Positions 46,289 through 56,253 are shown, counted from the first letter of the stretch. The stretch: 64,000 nucleotides of DNA from Candidatus Intricatilinea gracilis (GCA_016702605.1 JADJDQ010000023.1:1-64000), one strand, 5' to 3'. Translations and numbers: made by a program. Notes: a model not told the origin generated them from the sequence alone.

Positions 46289-47421
46289 GCTGCCACCCCC
46301 GCGTCGGCCGACGTTTGCTGGTCTTGTGCGGACGCCGTGTCGATCGGCTCGGCGGCGGCAATGCCTGCCACGATCTGGTCGATGATGCGGGTGACGCGCA
46401 GGATCTGCGCCGTGGGTATCGGCGGCGGCGCGCTGCCCTGCACCGAGTCGTAGAAGCGGCTCAGCAGCACCCGCATGCACTGGAAGTAGTGGTACTCGTA
46501 GCGCCTGAACAGGCCGAGGTTGCGCCTGGCATTGCCCGCGTATTGCCTGGCCTGCACCCAGGCCGGAAAGAGCCGTCCCAACGCGCTCGGTTGTGCCCAG
46601 CGCGCCCGGCGCACCAGCGTGCGGGCGGTGTAGTCGAGTTCGACGGTGTCGACCGTGCCGACCACCGTGAGGTGATGCGCCACCGGCCGGCCATGCGCGC
46701 CGACCGCGCCGCTCACCGTGACCTTGCCACTCTTGAGGATGAAGCGCAGCTCGTCGTGCATGGCATCGACGATGGGGGAGCCGATCGGGTCGCGCCGCCT
46801 GAAGGCCATCACCTGCGTCTCGATCTCGTCGCCCAGGAAGGGCACGACTTTGGCCAGCACATGGTCGAGCACGTTGTGGAACAGCTTGCCCGGCAGACGA
46901 TGCACCCAGTGGTTGGGGTCGGTCATCACGGCCAGGCCGTAGTCACCCGCCAGGTTGTAGCCGTACGAGGTGTCCAGGTGCACGATCTCGCCCAGTTCGC
47001 CCTTGGCGATGATGGGCTCGAGTGCCAGGCCAGGCACCTCGTAGTTGTAGAGGTAGTTCACACCCACCTGCTTGCCGGCACGAGCGGCCAGATCGACGAT
47101 CTCGCGTGACTGTGCTTCGGTGAGCGCAAAGGGCTTTTCCATGAAGACATGGCAGCCGGCGTCGAAACACAGGCGCGCCAGCATCAGGTGCGAGTCGGGC
47201 GGGGTGGCGATGTGCACCACGTCGGGTCGGGTCTCGGCCAGCATCTTGGCGGCGTCGGTGTACTGGCCGGGGATGCCCAGACGCACGGCGAGTTGCTCGG
47301 CCATGAGTGGCTCGCGGTCACACACCGCCACCACTTCGCCGCGGCCGGTGGCGCGTATTTGTTCGACATGGCCATCGGCAATCTTGCCGCAGCCGATGAT
47401 GGCTACCTTGAGCGGGTTCAC
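46285..47421 (-). CDS. Gfo/Idh/MocA-family sugar dehydrogenase
   Basis: 378 residues with a GTG start at 47421. Rossmann motif VAIIGCGKIADGH (5-17) and the family signature EKPF (about residue 92-95), followed by the second-domain H-rich region HNVLDHVLAKV. These enzymes oxidise or reduce nucleotide sugars or free sugars with NAD(P). Coupled to the epimerase downstream by a four-base overlap, so they likely act in succession on the same sugar. Confidence 0.9.
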   Translation of the reverse strand: MNPLKVAIIGCGKIADGHVEQIRATGRGEVVAVCDREPLMAEQLAVRLGIPGQYTDAAKMLAETRPDVVHIATPPDSHLMLARLCFDAGCHVFMEKPFALTEAQSREIVDLAARAGKQVGVNYLYNYEVPGLALEPIIAKGELGEIVHLDTSYGYNLAGDYGLAVMTDPNHWVHRLPGKLFHNVLDHVLAKVVPFLGDEIETQVMAFRRRDPIGSPIVDAMHDELRFILKSGKVTVSGAVGAHGRPVAHHLTVVGTVDTVELDYTARTLVRRARWAQPSALGRLFPAWVQARQYAGNARRNLGLFRRYEYHYFQCMRVLLSRFYDSVQGSAPPPIPTAQILRVTRIIDQIVAGIAAAEPIDTASAQDQQTSADAGVAA

Positions 47422-47476
47422 GGGGCGTCTTTCTTGATGCGAAGAGGTTGCCTGCTGGGCCTGGATGCCTGGCGGA

Positions 47477-48670
47477 TCAGCGGCTGGTGCGCTGCCACGA
47501 GCCACCGTAGCTGCCGCGCGCATACCGCCACGACGCCACCAGGAAGGCCCAGTTCAGTGCGAACAGGAAGGCCACCAGCTTGAGCAGACGCGGCAGGCGC
47601 ACGCCGCGGTTGGTGGCCCACAGAAGGGCTGCGGCGCCGCCGTAGCTCAGCGCCTGAGCCAGCGTGGCCCAGCGCCAGCCGACCGAGTCGATGGCCAGCA
47701 CGGCGGAGGCCACAATGGCCACGATCAGCAGGTGCGGCGCGATCCAGCGCAGCACCTTGTGCGACAGGTAGGCGAAACGTGTCGCCATCGAGGTGCGCAG
47801 CAGGTATTCAGGGTGGCGCATCAGCGCCTGGAAGTTGCCGATGCCGATGCGCACGCGGCGCTTGAATTCTTCGTCGATGCGTTCGGGTGTGTCTTCCTCG
47901 GCCCACGCGCGCGGTTCGTAGCGCAGCCTGGCGGGTGCTGCGGCCACGTTCATGGCCACGCAGAAGTCGTCGCAGATGGTGTCGGGGGCCAGCGGCTTCC
48001 ACAAGGTGCGGCGGATGGCGTAGATCGCTCCGTTGGCGCCGAGCAGCGCACCCAGGCGGGCTTCGAAGAACTTGAGGAACTGCTCGATGCGCCAGTACAG
48101 GCTGTCCTGGTTGTCGCCACCGGTGCCCATCAGGCGCAGTTCGCCGCTCACGCCGCCTACGCCCGGGTCGGCAAAGCCGGCCACGAGTTTCTTGATCGCG
48201 TCGGGGCGAAAGAATGTGTTGGCGTCCGAGAACGCGACGATGTCTTCGTCGCCACGCGCCACCAGATCGTTCAGCACATTGGCCTTGCCGCGGTTTTGCG
48301 TGAAGACGAAGCCGCGGATGCGCGGTTCGTGCGCGTAACGTTCGATGATCTCGCCAGTGTGATCGCGGCTGCCGTCCGAGCCGATGTAGGCGACGATGCG
48401 ATCGACCGGGTAGTCGATCGCCAGCAGGTTCTCGATGCGTTGCTCGATGTGGCGTTCTTCGTTGTAGGCCGAGATCACCACGCCCACACGGGGCCAGTCG
48501 ACGTCGACGCTGCGTTGACGCCGGTCGCCCTTGCGAAAGACGAACGTGACATCGTGGCCGGCCTGGTGCAAGGCGCCGATCATGAAGAGCACGAGCGGAT
48601 AAATCGCATACGAATACACGACTGCGGCCATGCCACCGATCGCCACTATCGTGAGGAGCGCGTCGATCAC
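47477..48670 (-). CDS. Membrane glycosyltransferase, GT2 family
   Basis: 397 residues with a GTG start at 48670 (GGAG nine bases upstream, inside the end of the previous gene). N-terminal membrane segment (~5-35), GT-A domain (VGVVISAYNEERHIEQRIEN; YIGSDGSRD; FSDANTFF as the DxD-like site; GANGAIYAIRR; ICDDFCVAMNV with acid; EFKRRVRIGIGN) and three C-terminal membrane segments. This processive-type layout resembles hyaluronan/cellulose-synthase-like enzymes, but a single addition is equally possible. Confidence 0.9.
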   Translation of the reverse strand: MIDALLTIVAIGGMAAVVYSYAIYPLVLFMIGALHQAGHDVTFVFRKGDRRQRSVDVDWPRVGVVISAYNEERHIEQRIENLLAIDYPVDRIVAYIGSDGSRDHTGEIIERYAHEPRIRGFVFTQNRGKANVLNDLVARGDEDIVAFSDANTFFRPDAIKKLVAGFADPGVGGVSGELRLMGTGGDNQDSLYWRIEQFLKFFEARLGALLGANGAIYAIRRTLWKPLAPDTICDDFCVAMNVAAAPARLRYEPRAWAEEDTPERIDEEFKRRVRIGIGNFQALMRHPEYLLRTSMATRFAYLSHKVLRWIAPHLLIVAIVASAVLAIDSVGWRWATLAQALSYGGAAALLWATNRGVRLPRLLKLVAFLFALNWAFLVASWRYARGSYGGSWQRTSR

Positions 48671-48674
48671 GTTG

Positions 48675-49865
48675 TCAGGCTCCGGTGGTGTCGTCCGCGT
48701 GACGACGATAACCGGGGCGTCGCACATGCAGGTCGCGGTACTGGCCCGGTTCGCCGGGCAGATCGGCCTCGGCGGCCTTGGCGATGTTGTACATCTCGCG
48801 GGCACTCACGTAGTGCAGCTTCCACTCCTTGCCGTCGTTGTACTTGCTCTGAAGGTATTCGTAGGCGGCGCGCATCTTCGGGCCCAGCAAGGTGTCGGTG
48901 TCGCGCTCTTGTGTGCCGTGGGTGTGGATCTTCACGAAGATCCACTCGGGCTTGCCTTCGACATGGATGCCGGTCTCGACCCAGGCATCGACACGCGCCG
49001 GTGTGGGCGGTGAACTGGTGCGGATGTCGCCGTTCTCGATGCGCGGAATCAGTCCGAACTTGCGGCTGTGCCACATCAGGCCGAGCGGCCCCTGGATGAG
49101 CATGAGGTCGCCGCTGGGTTGGCCACCACGCCGTACCCGCACGCCGGTGTCGTGGGACTTTGGCTTGTGTGGGTCGTCGGTGGCGTAGTAGATCTGGTTG
49201 ATGGTGGTGGTCTGGCAGGGGTCGGGTGCGGCCGGCAGGGTGTAGTCGACGTAGCAACCTTCTTCGCGCAGCACGATGAGTTCGTTGTCGACGCCGCAGC
49301 CCCAGCCGTCCGGGCGGCAGTTGTCGAGCGCCCAGTTGCCGTGAATGAAGGCCCATTGCGCCTGGCCGGTGGTCGGGTGCAGCGGCAATGCATCGTGACG
49401 ATCGACCAGGATGTGGATGAACTCGCGCAGCTTCTCGCGCAGTCCGGCTTCGGTGTCGGCGTTGTGGTGCAGGTGGATCTCGATTTCGCCCAGGCCCATG
49501 CGGCACAACTCGACCAGCTTGTCGAGGTGTTCGGGGCGGTACTCCTCGCCCGGGAAGAAAAACGAGTGGATCGGTGCGCGGCCATCGGCATCGCGCAGGC
49601 CGGCACTCAGCTTCGGGTAGTCATCGAGCCAGCGCTGCACACGTTGACATTCGACCTCGTAGCTCGGACGTTTCCACTGCGGCTCGTAGTGATCGACGAA
49701 GCAGAACATCAGGTGGCGGGTGGTGCCTGCTGGCACCGGTGCGCGCCAGTCCTGCTTGAAATAGCTGCCCAGCCAGACGTGCATGTTGCGCCGGCGGATG
49801 AACACGATCAGCAGGACGAGACCCGCCGCCAGTGGAATCAGACTTTCGAGCAGGTATCTCAGCAT
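48675..49865 (-). CDS. Unknown membrane-anchored, His/Asp-rich exopolysaccharide-locus protein
   Basis: 396 residues from the ATG at 49865. One N-terminal membrane segment (MLRYLLESLIPLAAGLVLLI) then a soluble domain with MFCFVDHYEPQW, HSFFFPGEEY, EIEIHLHHNADTE, WAFIHGNWALDN and FVKIHTHGTQ. The spacing of Asp and His pairs recalls metal-dependent deacetylases of the NodB/YdjC type, but no TFDDG motif is present, so I do not assign the reaction. It stops five bases before the GT2 start, so the two are coupled. Likely a polysaccharide-modifying enzyme. Confidence 0.6.
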   Translation of the reverse strand: MLRYLLESLIPLAAGLVLLIVFIRRRNMHVWLGSYFKQDWRAPVPAGTTRHLMFCFVDHYEPQWKRPSYEVECQRVQRWLDDYPKLSAGLRDADGRAPIHSFFFPGEEYRPEHLDKLVELCRMGLGEIEIHLHHNADTEAGLREKLREFIHILVDRHDALPLHPTTGQAQWAFIHGNWALDNCRPDGWGCGVDNELIVLREEGCYVDYTLPAAPDPCQTTTINQIYYATDDPHKPKSHDTGVRVRRGGQPSGDLMLIQGPLGLMWHSRKFGLIPRIENGDIRTSSPPTPARVDAWVETGIHVEGKPEWIFVKIHTHGTQERDTDTLLGPKMRAAYEYLQSKYNDGKEWKLHYVSAREMYNIAKAAEADLPGEPGQYRDLHVRRPGYRRHADDTTGA

Positions 49866-50053
49866 GTCGGGTGGTCGCACTTGCTGCAGACGTGAGCCGG
49901 CAGTCGCGATCGTGTTGTGGGTGAGGACTGCGGGTGGAGCGACACCCTCTGGATGTCGGACGCGGGGCACTCTAGCATTGCACTAGGTCTCGAATTGATA
50001 GAGCGGCCACGCAGGCTGCGTCAGCGAGAACAAACGCGCGCAAGCATCCGGTA

Positions 50054-51226
50054 TCACGACACACGGCGTCGCTGCAAGGTCTGCTCACACACGGCCAGGG
50101 TGTCGGCGGCCACGTCGTCCCAACTGCGGTCGATCTGGGCAGCGATGGCCGCGGCGTCCCAGGGGCGTTGCAGCACGTCCCACAAGGCGTCGGCCAGGCG
50201 AGCCGCGTCACGCGGCGGCACCATCACCCCGTTGGCCGGATTGACGATCTCCTTGACGCCGCCGACGTCGGTGGCCACGACAGGGCGGCCGCAGGCGATG
50301 GCCTCGACCACGACATTCGGGTAACCCTCGCTCCAGCTTGGCAGTGTCAGCAGGTTGGCAGCGTTGATCCATTCGGCCACCTGCTCGGGTGCCAGGCCGC
50401 CGGGCATGTGCACCCGCCCAGCCAGACCACTGCTGCGCACCAGTTCGGTGAGACCGTCCTTCATCACACCATCGCCCACCAGGGCCAACGTGACCTTGGG
50501 GTCGCGCGCCGCCAGTTGCTGGAAGGCGGTGATGAGCTCACGCATACCCTTGGCTTCGACGAAACGGCCGACGTAGACCATCATCTTCTCGTCGGGCGCC
50601 ACGTTCAGCTTGGCGCGCACCTGGGCCTGGTCGAGTTGCCTGAACACCGAGGTGTTGAAGCCGTTGACCACCGTGTGCACACGGTCGGGGGCGGCGTCGA
50701 ACTCGCGGATGGCGTACTCGCGCATGGCCTCGCTCACGGTGATCATGGCGTCGGCCCCTGCGATGGTGCGCCGGGTCATGCGGTCGTTGACACCTGAGCG
50801 CACGTGGATGTCGGAGCCGAGTGCACCGATCACGCAGGGGATGCCCAGGGCCTGGGCGCAGCGCAGCGCGGCATAGCCGTCCGGGTAGACCCAATAGCCG
50901 ATGATGACGTCGGGCGCAAAGCGGCGTGCACGTGGCGTCAGCGCCAGGCTGGCCACATGGCCGTTGAAGCCGCGGCTGAGCACCGGCAGCGCCGGGTAGG
51001 TGTAGGTCTCGACATCACAGCCGTCGAGCTTGTAGTCGGCGCCCACCGAGCCGTAGATGAAGTGTTTGGACTTCAGCCCGGGCAGGCGCGGGTACTGCAG
51101 TGTCTGGAAGTAGGTGCGCACGGTGGCCAGGCGCGACAGTGAACGCACGGTTTCGTGGATGTAGCGCCCGCGAGTCTGGTCGTAGGGCACGGGCAACATG
51201 GGCGTGACGACGGCGATTCGCAGCAT
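50054..51226 (-). CDS. Glycosyltransferase, GT4 family
   Basis: 390 residues from the ATG at 51226. Begins MLRIAVVTPMLPVPYDQTRG, contains GALGSDIHVR (acceptor domain), TVVNGFNTSVF, VGRFVEAKGMRELI and the EX7E motif in SEGYPNVVVEAIACGRPVV. GT4 enzymes of this type assemble exopolysaccharide or O-antigen repeats in the cytoplasm. It starts 44 bases after the O-antigen-ligase-like gene. Confidence 0.93.
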   Translation of the reverse strand: MLRIAVVTPMLPVPYDQTRGRYIHETVRSLSRLATVRTYFQTLQYPRLPGLKSKHFIYGSVGADYKLDGCDVETYTYPALPVLSRGFNGHVASLALTPRARRFAPDVIIGYWVYPDGYAALRCAQALGIPCVIGALGSDIHVRSGVNDRMTRRTIAGADAMITVSEAMREYAIREFDAAPDRVHTVVNGFNTSVFRQLDQAQVRAKLNVAPDEKMMVYVGRFVEAKGMRELITAFQQLAARDPKVTLALVGDGVMKDGLTELVRSSGLAGRVHMPGGLAPEQVAEWINAANLLTLPSWSEGYPNVVVEAIACGRPVVATDVGGVKEIVNPANGVMVPPRDAARLADALWDVLQRPWDAAAIAAQIDRSWDDVAADTLAVCEQTLQRRRVS

Positions 51227-51270
51227 GGCGTGGTGAGGCTCGATGGTTGTAGTTCGGGTGGTGGCCGCGT

Positions 51271-52635
51271 TCAGCCGCCCATGCGGTGCATGACGATGAA
51301 GGCGTAGACCGCGATCAGGCTGATGCCCATCATCATGAGGGTGTGTTTGCGCCAGGTGATGCTGCTCATCCGATACCGAAGGTCGATGCCGACGGCAGCC
51401 TGGCTCGCAACCCACCAGGCCGAGACACAAAGTGCCAGCACGAAATACAGGGTCGGTGAGTAGGTGCGCGATAGGAACCAGGCGCAGGTGAGAAAGCCGA
51501 CCAGAGCCGAGCGCAGGTGCTGCGCATAGCGACGCTCGTCACTGGCAGGTGGCATGGCCTCGGCTGCCAGCGAGATGCCCTTGTAGGTCAACACGATCAG
51601 GCCCATCCAGGCAAAGTAGCCCAGCAGGCCCAGTTCGGAGAAACACAGCACGTACGAGTTGTGCGCGGTGAGCCCGTTGTGGTCGGTGAAGTTGCCGTAG
51701 CCAGCGCCGAACAACGGGTAGCTGCGTATGAGGTTGAAGCCCACGGTCCAGGCTTCGATGCGTTCTTCGGCGGACCGTTCCTGGCTCGAGAAGGCCCGTC
51801 CGCCGAATTTGCTTCCGACCAGCGCGATCAGGCCCAGGCCACCGAGCATCAGGGTGGTGCGCAATGTGCCGAGTCGTCGTCGCACCGCAAAGAACACCAG
51901 CGAGGCGATGCCGACGATGGCGCCGCGCGACTGGGTCAAGGCCACGGTATAGAGCACCGTGGCACCAGGTGCCAGCACGTAGGACAGGTTATGCCGGAAC
52001 TGGCCGGTGCGCCATGTCGCTCCCAGCAGCGCGAGCACGAATACCAGGGCCTGGGCGAGATCGTTGGGATCGTTCAGGAACCCCATGCCTCGCACCCGCC
52101 ACAAGTAAAGGCCCGATTTGTCCCGCGCCGGCACGAGTGCAGCAATCTCGGCCGATGTCATGTCCTGCCCGACCGCATCTTCGTCGTCGTGGGCGTCGGT
52201 GTTCTGGCGCATGACCAGTTCCTTCGCGTTCTGGCCGGTGTGGTAGGCGTGGATGCCGAATGCACTGATGAGCAGCAGCGACGCCACGAACACCAAGCAG
52301 GTCGTGCGCAGGCGGGCCATCGACGTGACGTTGAGGATGGCCAGCACGAACAACATGGCCGCCGGGCTGAATTCGCTCAAGGAGCTGATCGCGCCGCCGC
52401 TCCAGCCTGCTGCAATCTGCGAGATGGCGATGGCCGCACCAAGTGCCGTCAGCAGACCCAGGTGCAACTTGCGGGCAGCCATCTCCTTGCGTGCGACGGC
52501 ACGGCCCAGCGCCAGGATGAAGGCGATGGCCCACAGCCACATCATCGGCCGGTACACGCCCAGATCCGGCGCGAACAGTTCGATCGGGCGAAAGAAGCTC
52601 AGGAAGACGTAGAGCAGGAAGAGAGCAAAACTCAT
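51271..52635 (-). CDS. O-antigen ligase/polymerase-like membrane protein
   Basis: 454 residues with about ten membrane segments. The region AFSSQERSAEERIEAWTVGF to LFGAGYGNFTDHNGLTAHNSY is the large periplasmic loop of the Wzy_C/O-antigen ligase family, with the catalytic His in AHNSYV. It polymerises or ligates undecaprenyl-linked sugar units on the periplasmic side. First gene of the six-gene minus run; divergent from the glycosyltransferase at 52900. Confidence 0.9.
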   Translation of the reverse strand: MSFALFLLYVFLSFFRPIELFAPDLGVYRPMMWLWAIAFILALGRAVARKEMAARKLHLGLLTALGAAIAISQIAAGWSGGAISSLSEFSPAAMLFVLAILNVTSMARLRTTCLVFVASLLLISAFGIHAYHTGQNAKELVMRQNTDAHDDEDAVGQDMTSAEIAALVPARDKSGLYLWRVRGMGFLNDPNDLAQALVFVLALLGATWRTGQFRHNLSYVLAPGATVLYTVALTQSRGAIVGIASLVFFAVRRRLGTLRTTLMLGGLGLIALVGSKFGGRAFSSQERSAEERIEAWTVGFNLIRSYPLFGAGYGNFTDHNGLTAHNSYVLCFSELGLLGYFAWMGLIVLTYKGISLAAEAMPPASDERRYAQHLRSALVGFLTCAWFLSRTYSPTLYFVLALCVSAWWVASQAAVGIDLRYRMSSITWRKHTLMMMGISLIAVYAFIVMHRMGG

Positions 52636-52899
52636 GGTGTCGACCGAAGTCGGTGTCGTTTTGAGTCCGGTGCAGCGTTGCCACAGGATCGGGGCGCGAT
52701 GCTAGTCGTGTCGACCCTGGGCAACAGGGTGTCGCCAGTGGACTCTCTCACGCTCGGTGTCAACATCGACAGCAAGCGCAGGATCATTGACCGGGCAGGG
52801 TGTCCAAACCGTTGATCCCTCACAGACGAACCGATGTGTCCGGCCACTCGGCGCTTACCATCCGCCGATTGTGTCAACCAGCCCTTGTGGCGCGCACTC

Positions 52900-54096
52900 A
52901 TGACGACCCATGCTGCCCCTTTCAAGCGGGTGCTCTATCACCATCGCACCCAAGGCAAGGCCGTGGAGGGTGTGCATATCCGCGGCATCACCGACGCCCT
53001 GCGCGCCGAAGGTGTGGCGGTCGACATCATCTCGCTGCCGGGTGCCGACCCGTATGCCTCACCCAAGGCCATGTCGCCCACGCAGCAGGCGCGGCCGTGG
53101 ATGAAGTGGATCACGCGCTTGCCAGAGCCGCTGTTCGAGTTGGCCGAGCTTGGTTACAACCTCGTGGCTGGCCACCGGGTGCGCAAGTATCTGGACGCTC
53201 ATCCCGACGTCGAACTGATCTACGAGCGCTACTCGCTGTTCATGTTCGTCACCGTGCTGATCGCGCGCTGGCGTCGCATCCCGATCATTCTCGAGATCAA
53301 CGACTCATCCACGGTCGACCGTGTGCGGCCGGTGTTCTTCCTCAAGCTGGCCACCTGGATCGAACGTTGGGTGGTGCGCCGCTGCAGCGGCATGGTGTTC
53401 GTGTCCGGCGTGTTCCGCGACCGACTGCTGTCGGCGCATGGTCACATGGCGCCGACCATCATCACACCCAATGCGGCCAACATCGCCAAGTTCAGCTTCA
53501 CGCAGGAGCAGCGTGACTCGACCCGGCGTCAGTACGGCCTGGAAGGTGCGGCGGTGTGTGGCTACCTGGGTGCCTTCGTGCCCTGGCATGCCATCGACGA
53601 GTTCGTGTACCGCATCGCCGCTCGCCTGAAGACCCGTCCCGACCTCAAGCTGCTGCTGGTTGGAGACGGCGCTACCTTCGACACCGTGAAAGCCTTCGTC
53701 GACCGCGAGGGGCTGGCCAGTCAGGTGATCCTGACCGGTCGCGTCGGTCATGACCAGGTGCCGGGTTTGCTGGCCGCCATGGACATGGCGGTGCTGCCCA
53801 GCGCTGGCGACTACACCTCGCCGGTCAAGCTGTTCGAGTTCATGGCCTGCGGCATCGCACCGATCGCGCCCAACTTCCTGCCGATCCAGGAGGTGGTGCG
53901 CGAGGACGAGACCGGCTGGATGTTCAAGCACGGCCAGCTCGACGATGCGGTGCAGATGGTGCTCGACCGCAGCCGCGATGTGCCGGCTCTCAAGCGTGTC
54001 GGTGTGGCGGCGCGAGCCTACATTGCTGCCGAACGGCAGTGGCGCAACAACATCCTGCAACTGGTCGACTTCCATCGCCAGCTGACGCGCCGTTGA
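52900..54096 (+). CDS. Glycosyltransferase, GT4-like
   Basis: 398 residues from the ATG at 52900. N-terminal HHRTQGKAVEGVHIRGITDA, then LILEIN-type acceptor loop (PIILEINDSS), TPNAANIAKFSF, and donor domain LLVGDGATFD, AVLPSAGDYTSPVKLFEFMA. The first Glu of the usual EX7E is replaced (GDYTSPVKLFE), as is common in exosortase-locus GT4 enzymes. Followed 37 bases later by the serine-acetyltransferase-like gene, same strand. Confidence 0.9.
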   Translation: MTTHAAPFKRVLYHHRTQGKAVEGVHIRGITDALRAEGVAVDIISLPGADPYASPKAMSPTQQARPWMKWITRLPEPLFELAELGYNLVAGHRVRKYLDAHPDVELIYERYSLFMFVTVLIARWRRIPIILEINDSSTVDRVRPVFFLKLATWIERWVVRRCSGMVFVSGVFRDRLLSAHGHMAPTIITPNAANIAKFSFTQEQRDSTRRQYGLEGAAVCGYLGAFVPWHAIDEFVYRIAARLKTRPDLKLLLVGDGATFDTVKAFVDREGLASQVILTGRVGHDQVPGLLAAMDMAVLPSAGDYTSPVKLFEFMACGIAPIAPNFLPIQEVVREDETGWMFKHGQLDDAVQMVLDRSRDVPALKRVGVAARAYIAAERQWRNNILQLVDFHRQLTRR

Positions 54097-54133
54097 GCCG
54101 CCACCTCTCGAAAGCAACCGAGGATCCGACCCG

Positions 54134-54655
54134 ATGTTGAGTCTGCTTTACGCCGACCTGCGAGCCAAGCAGCGCCTGTATCAACAATACGGTGCGAACT
54201 GTTCGCTGCTCAAGGCCGTGCTGGCGGATGGCACCCTGGCCAACACCCTGTACCGCCTGCAGGGCCAGTTGGTGGCGCTCAAGCTCACGCCGCTGGCGCT
54301 GCTGCCGCACTGGGTCAACAAGTGGGTCAATGGCTGCGTGATCGGTGTGAAGGCGCAGTTCGGCCCCGGCTTCGTGCTGGTGCACCCGATCGGCGTGGTC
54401 ATCAATTCGGCAGTGCGCGGCGGCAGCAATATCTGCCTGGAGAGCAGCGTCGTCATCGGTGACAACCGCGGCGGAGTGCCTGTACTCGGCGACGACGTGT
54501 TCGTCGGCTCGGGCGCCAAGATCATCGGCGGCATGACCATCGGCACCGGTGCCCGGGTCGGCGCCAATGCGGTGGTGCTGCACGACGTGCCTGCCGGCGC
54601 CACGGCGGTCGGCATACCGGCGCGTTGCAAGCCGGCTGCGTCCGTCAAGCCTTAG
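54134..54655 (+). CDS. Serine O-acetyltransferase-like hexapeptide acyltransferase
   Basis: 173 residues. A left-handed parallel beta-helix made of hexapeptide repeats (IGVVINSAVRGGSNICLESS, VVIGDNRGG, VFVGSGAKIIGGMTIGTGA) with catalytic His in VLVHPIG. It looks like CysE but lacks most of the ~140-residue N-terminal helical domain. Short homologues in exopolysaccharide clusters usually acetylate sugars; making O-acetylserine for cysteine is the alternative. It is transcribed with the GT4 gene before it. Confidence 0.85.
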   Translation: MLSLLYADLRAKQRLYQQYGANCSLLKAVLADGTLANTLYRLQGQLVALKLTPLALLPHWVNKWVNGCVIGVKAQFGPGFVLVHPIGVVINSAVRGGSNICLESSVVIGDNRGGVPVLGDDVFVGSGAKIIGGMTIGTGARVGANAVVLHDVPAGATAVGIPARCKPAASVKP

Positions 54656-54686
54656 TGGCAGCCCTGGCTGATCGCCAGGGTGCGCC

Positions 54687-55913
54687 TCACTCGCCAGTCG
54701 CTTGCTGAGCAGCCGGCGCGGTGACCTCAACTGACGTGCCCGCCTTGCGTTTGGCGACCATCTGCTTGATGCGCCGTAGCTGGGTGTTGCAGGCCATCGC
54801 CACGTTGCCGACGAGCGAGGTCGAGTAGGCCACCGTCGCAATCGCGCGCCTGTGTGGCCACATCGCTTCGAGGTACGAGCCGGCGACCGAACCGCTGTCG
54901 AAGTAGTCGAGCTTGCCCGCCACCTCAGGCGCGCAGCGCAGGAACTCGAGCTCGCACATATTGCCCGGGCCGAATTGGCTGAACGCCGGGTCGAAACCGA
55001 TCTTGAACGCGAACCCGGTATTGCCGGCAATGAAGTTGCTGGTCGATGCAATCACCTGGTCACCGACGCTGAGTTGTGCAAACAGCGCGCGGTCGTCGGC
55101 CGCAAAACCACTGGCCATTTCGCGAAAGAACGCCTCATGGGCGGGATTGGAGCGCATCGACGTGCCCGACTCGCCCTTCCAGCCCATGTGTTCGAGCGCG
55201 AGGTGTCGTTCGATCACCGCCTCGTTGATGGACTTGCCGCGCAATACCTCGAAGCGCACCTCGCCCTGTTTGGCGAGCTTGTTCTTCTGCGAACGCAGCT
55301 TCTTGTTGCGTGAGTTCAGTGGCCCGGTCAGGTAGGCTTCGCCCATCTCGCTGGGCACCATGATGGCCCGCTCATAGCTGTACGACTCGCAGCGGCGCAT
55401 GCCACGCTCGAGGGCGATCTCGCGCAGCAAGTGGTCGACCGGGCCATCGACGCGGCAGGATTCCATCACCAGGCCGTGGCCGTAGCGTCCATCCACGGCG
55501 TCGCAGACGGCTTGCAGATGGCGCTTGGCACCGTCGCGCGCCACGAGCACGCCGCTCAGGAACGAATGAACCGACGTGAAGGCACGTCGGTGTGGCAAAG
55601 GTATCGTGCGGTCGGGTGACGCCGCTTGAAGTACCGCCACAGCGTGCAACACCTTGCTCGCGCCTCGCTGCTCCTCGATGAACGTCACCCGGGTGTTCCT
55701 GTCCGGAACCAGGTGACGCATAGCCGGCACCACGAAATGAGGCGACAGATAGGCGTTTGGTTCGAGCGCGCGGCTCTCCAGGTCCAGCCAGGCCGCAATG
55801 TCGGCCTGGCTCAGCTCAGAGCTGCTGAGATGGCGCAGTGATGTTGACGACTTGCTTCTGGCCAGCTTGGCGGGGTGCGCCGCGGCTTTGTCGATCAACC
55901 CTGATTGATGCAT
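54687..55913 (-). CDS. GNAT/FemAB-fold transferase (CelD/BcsL-type), paralogue A
   Basis: 408 residues from the ATG at 55913. The C-terminal half carries LEHMGWKGESGTSMRSN, FAQLSVGDQVIASTSNFIAG, FAFKIGFDPAFSQFGPGNM and LDYFDSGSVAGSYLEAMWPH, which match the Acetyltransf_6 (CelD/BcsL) branch of GNAT proteins that shares the FemAB fold. Such enzymes move acyl or aminoacyl groups onto cell-surface molecules. It is a paralogue of the protein at 62083-63315: the motifs LEHxGWK, FAFKxG and FxxFGxG, and DSGxxxGS, line up. No signal peptide. Possibly its own transcript; convergent with the acetyltransferase gene. Confidence 0.75.
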   Translation of the reverse strand: MHQSGLIDKAAAHPAKLARSKSSTSLRHLSSSELSQADIAAWLDLESRALEPNAYLSPHFVVPAMRHLVPDRNTRVTFIEEQRGASKVLHAVAVLQAASPDRTIPLPHRRAFTSVHSFLSGVLVARDGAKRHLQAVCDAVDGRYGHGLVMESCRVDGPVDHLLREIALERGMRRCESYSYERAIMVPSEMGEAYLTGPLNSRNKKLRSQKNKLAKQGEVRFEVLRGKSINEAVIERHLALEHMGWKGESGTSMRSNPAHEAFFREMASGFAADDRALFAQLSVGDQVIASTSNFIAGNTGFAFKIGFDPAFSQFGPGNMCELEFLRCAPEVAGKLDYFDSGSVAGSYLEAMWPHRRAIATVAYSTSLVGNVAMACNTQLRRIKQMVAKRKAGTSVEVTAPAAQQATGE

Positions 55914-56253
55914 TGTCGGGAACCTCTGCTCGGTACTGAGGGGCGGGCAAGAAAACTGGGCTTCGTTCAATCGATCACCATGGTTGACATTGCCGGGCGC
56001 GAATGTTCCCACCTTGCCTTGCCTCTGTGGACGGCAACGTCGGGCCGGGTCGGCAGAAATCGACATTAGCCTCGAATCGATGCAGTCGATTGCTCGGCTT
56101 CCTTGTCCGAGCCGGACTCGCTCTCGGTATGTAACTGATGCGCCGGATAATGAGAGACGGCCTCAGTTGGTCCGACCGGACAAGAGCCGTGAATTTCTTG
56201 GCGGAGAGAGTCTGCGCCGATCCTGCCCGTGCCCAAAATGCAAATTTCGCGAT

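Noticed and set aside
52739..52754. Possible sigma-54 site before the glycosyltransferase gene at 52900
   Set aside because: GG and GC are ten bases apart, but the rest (TGGACTC...ACGCT) matches the consensus poorly.
54134..54655. Housekeeping cysE
   Set aside because: The N-terminal helical domain needed by classical CysE is mostly missing and the gene lies within a polysaccharide locus; kept as acetyltransferase-like.
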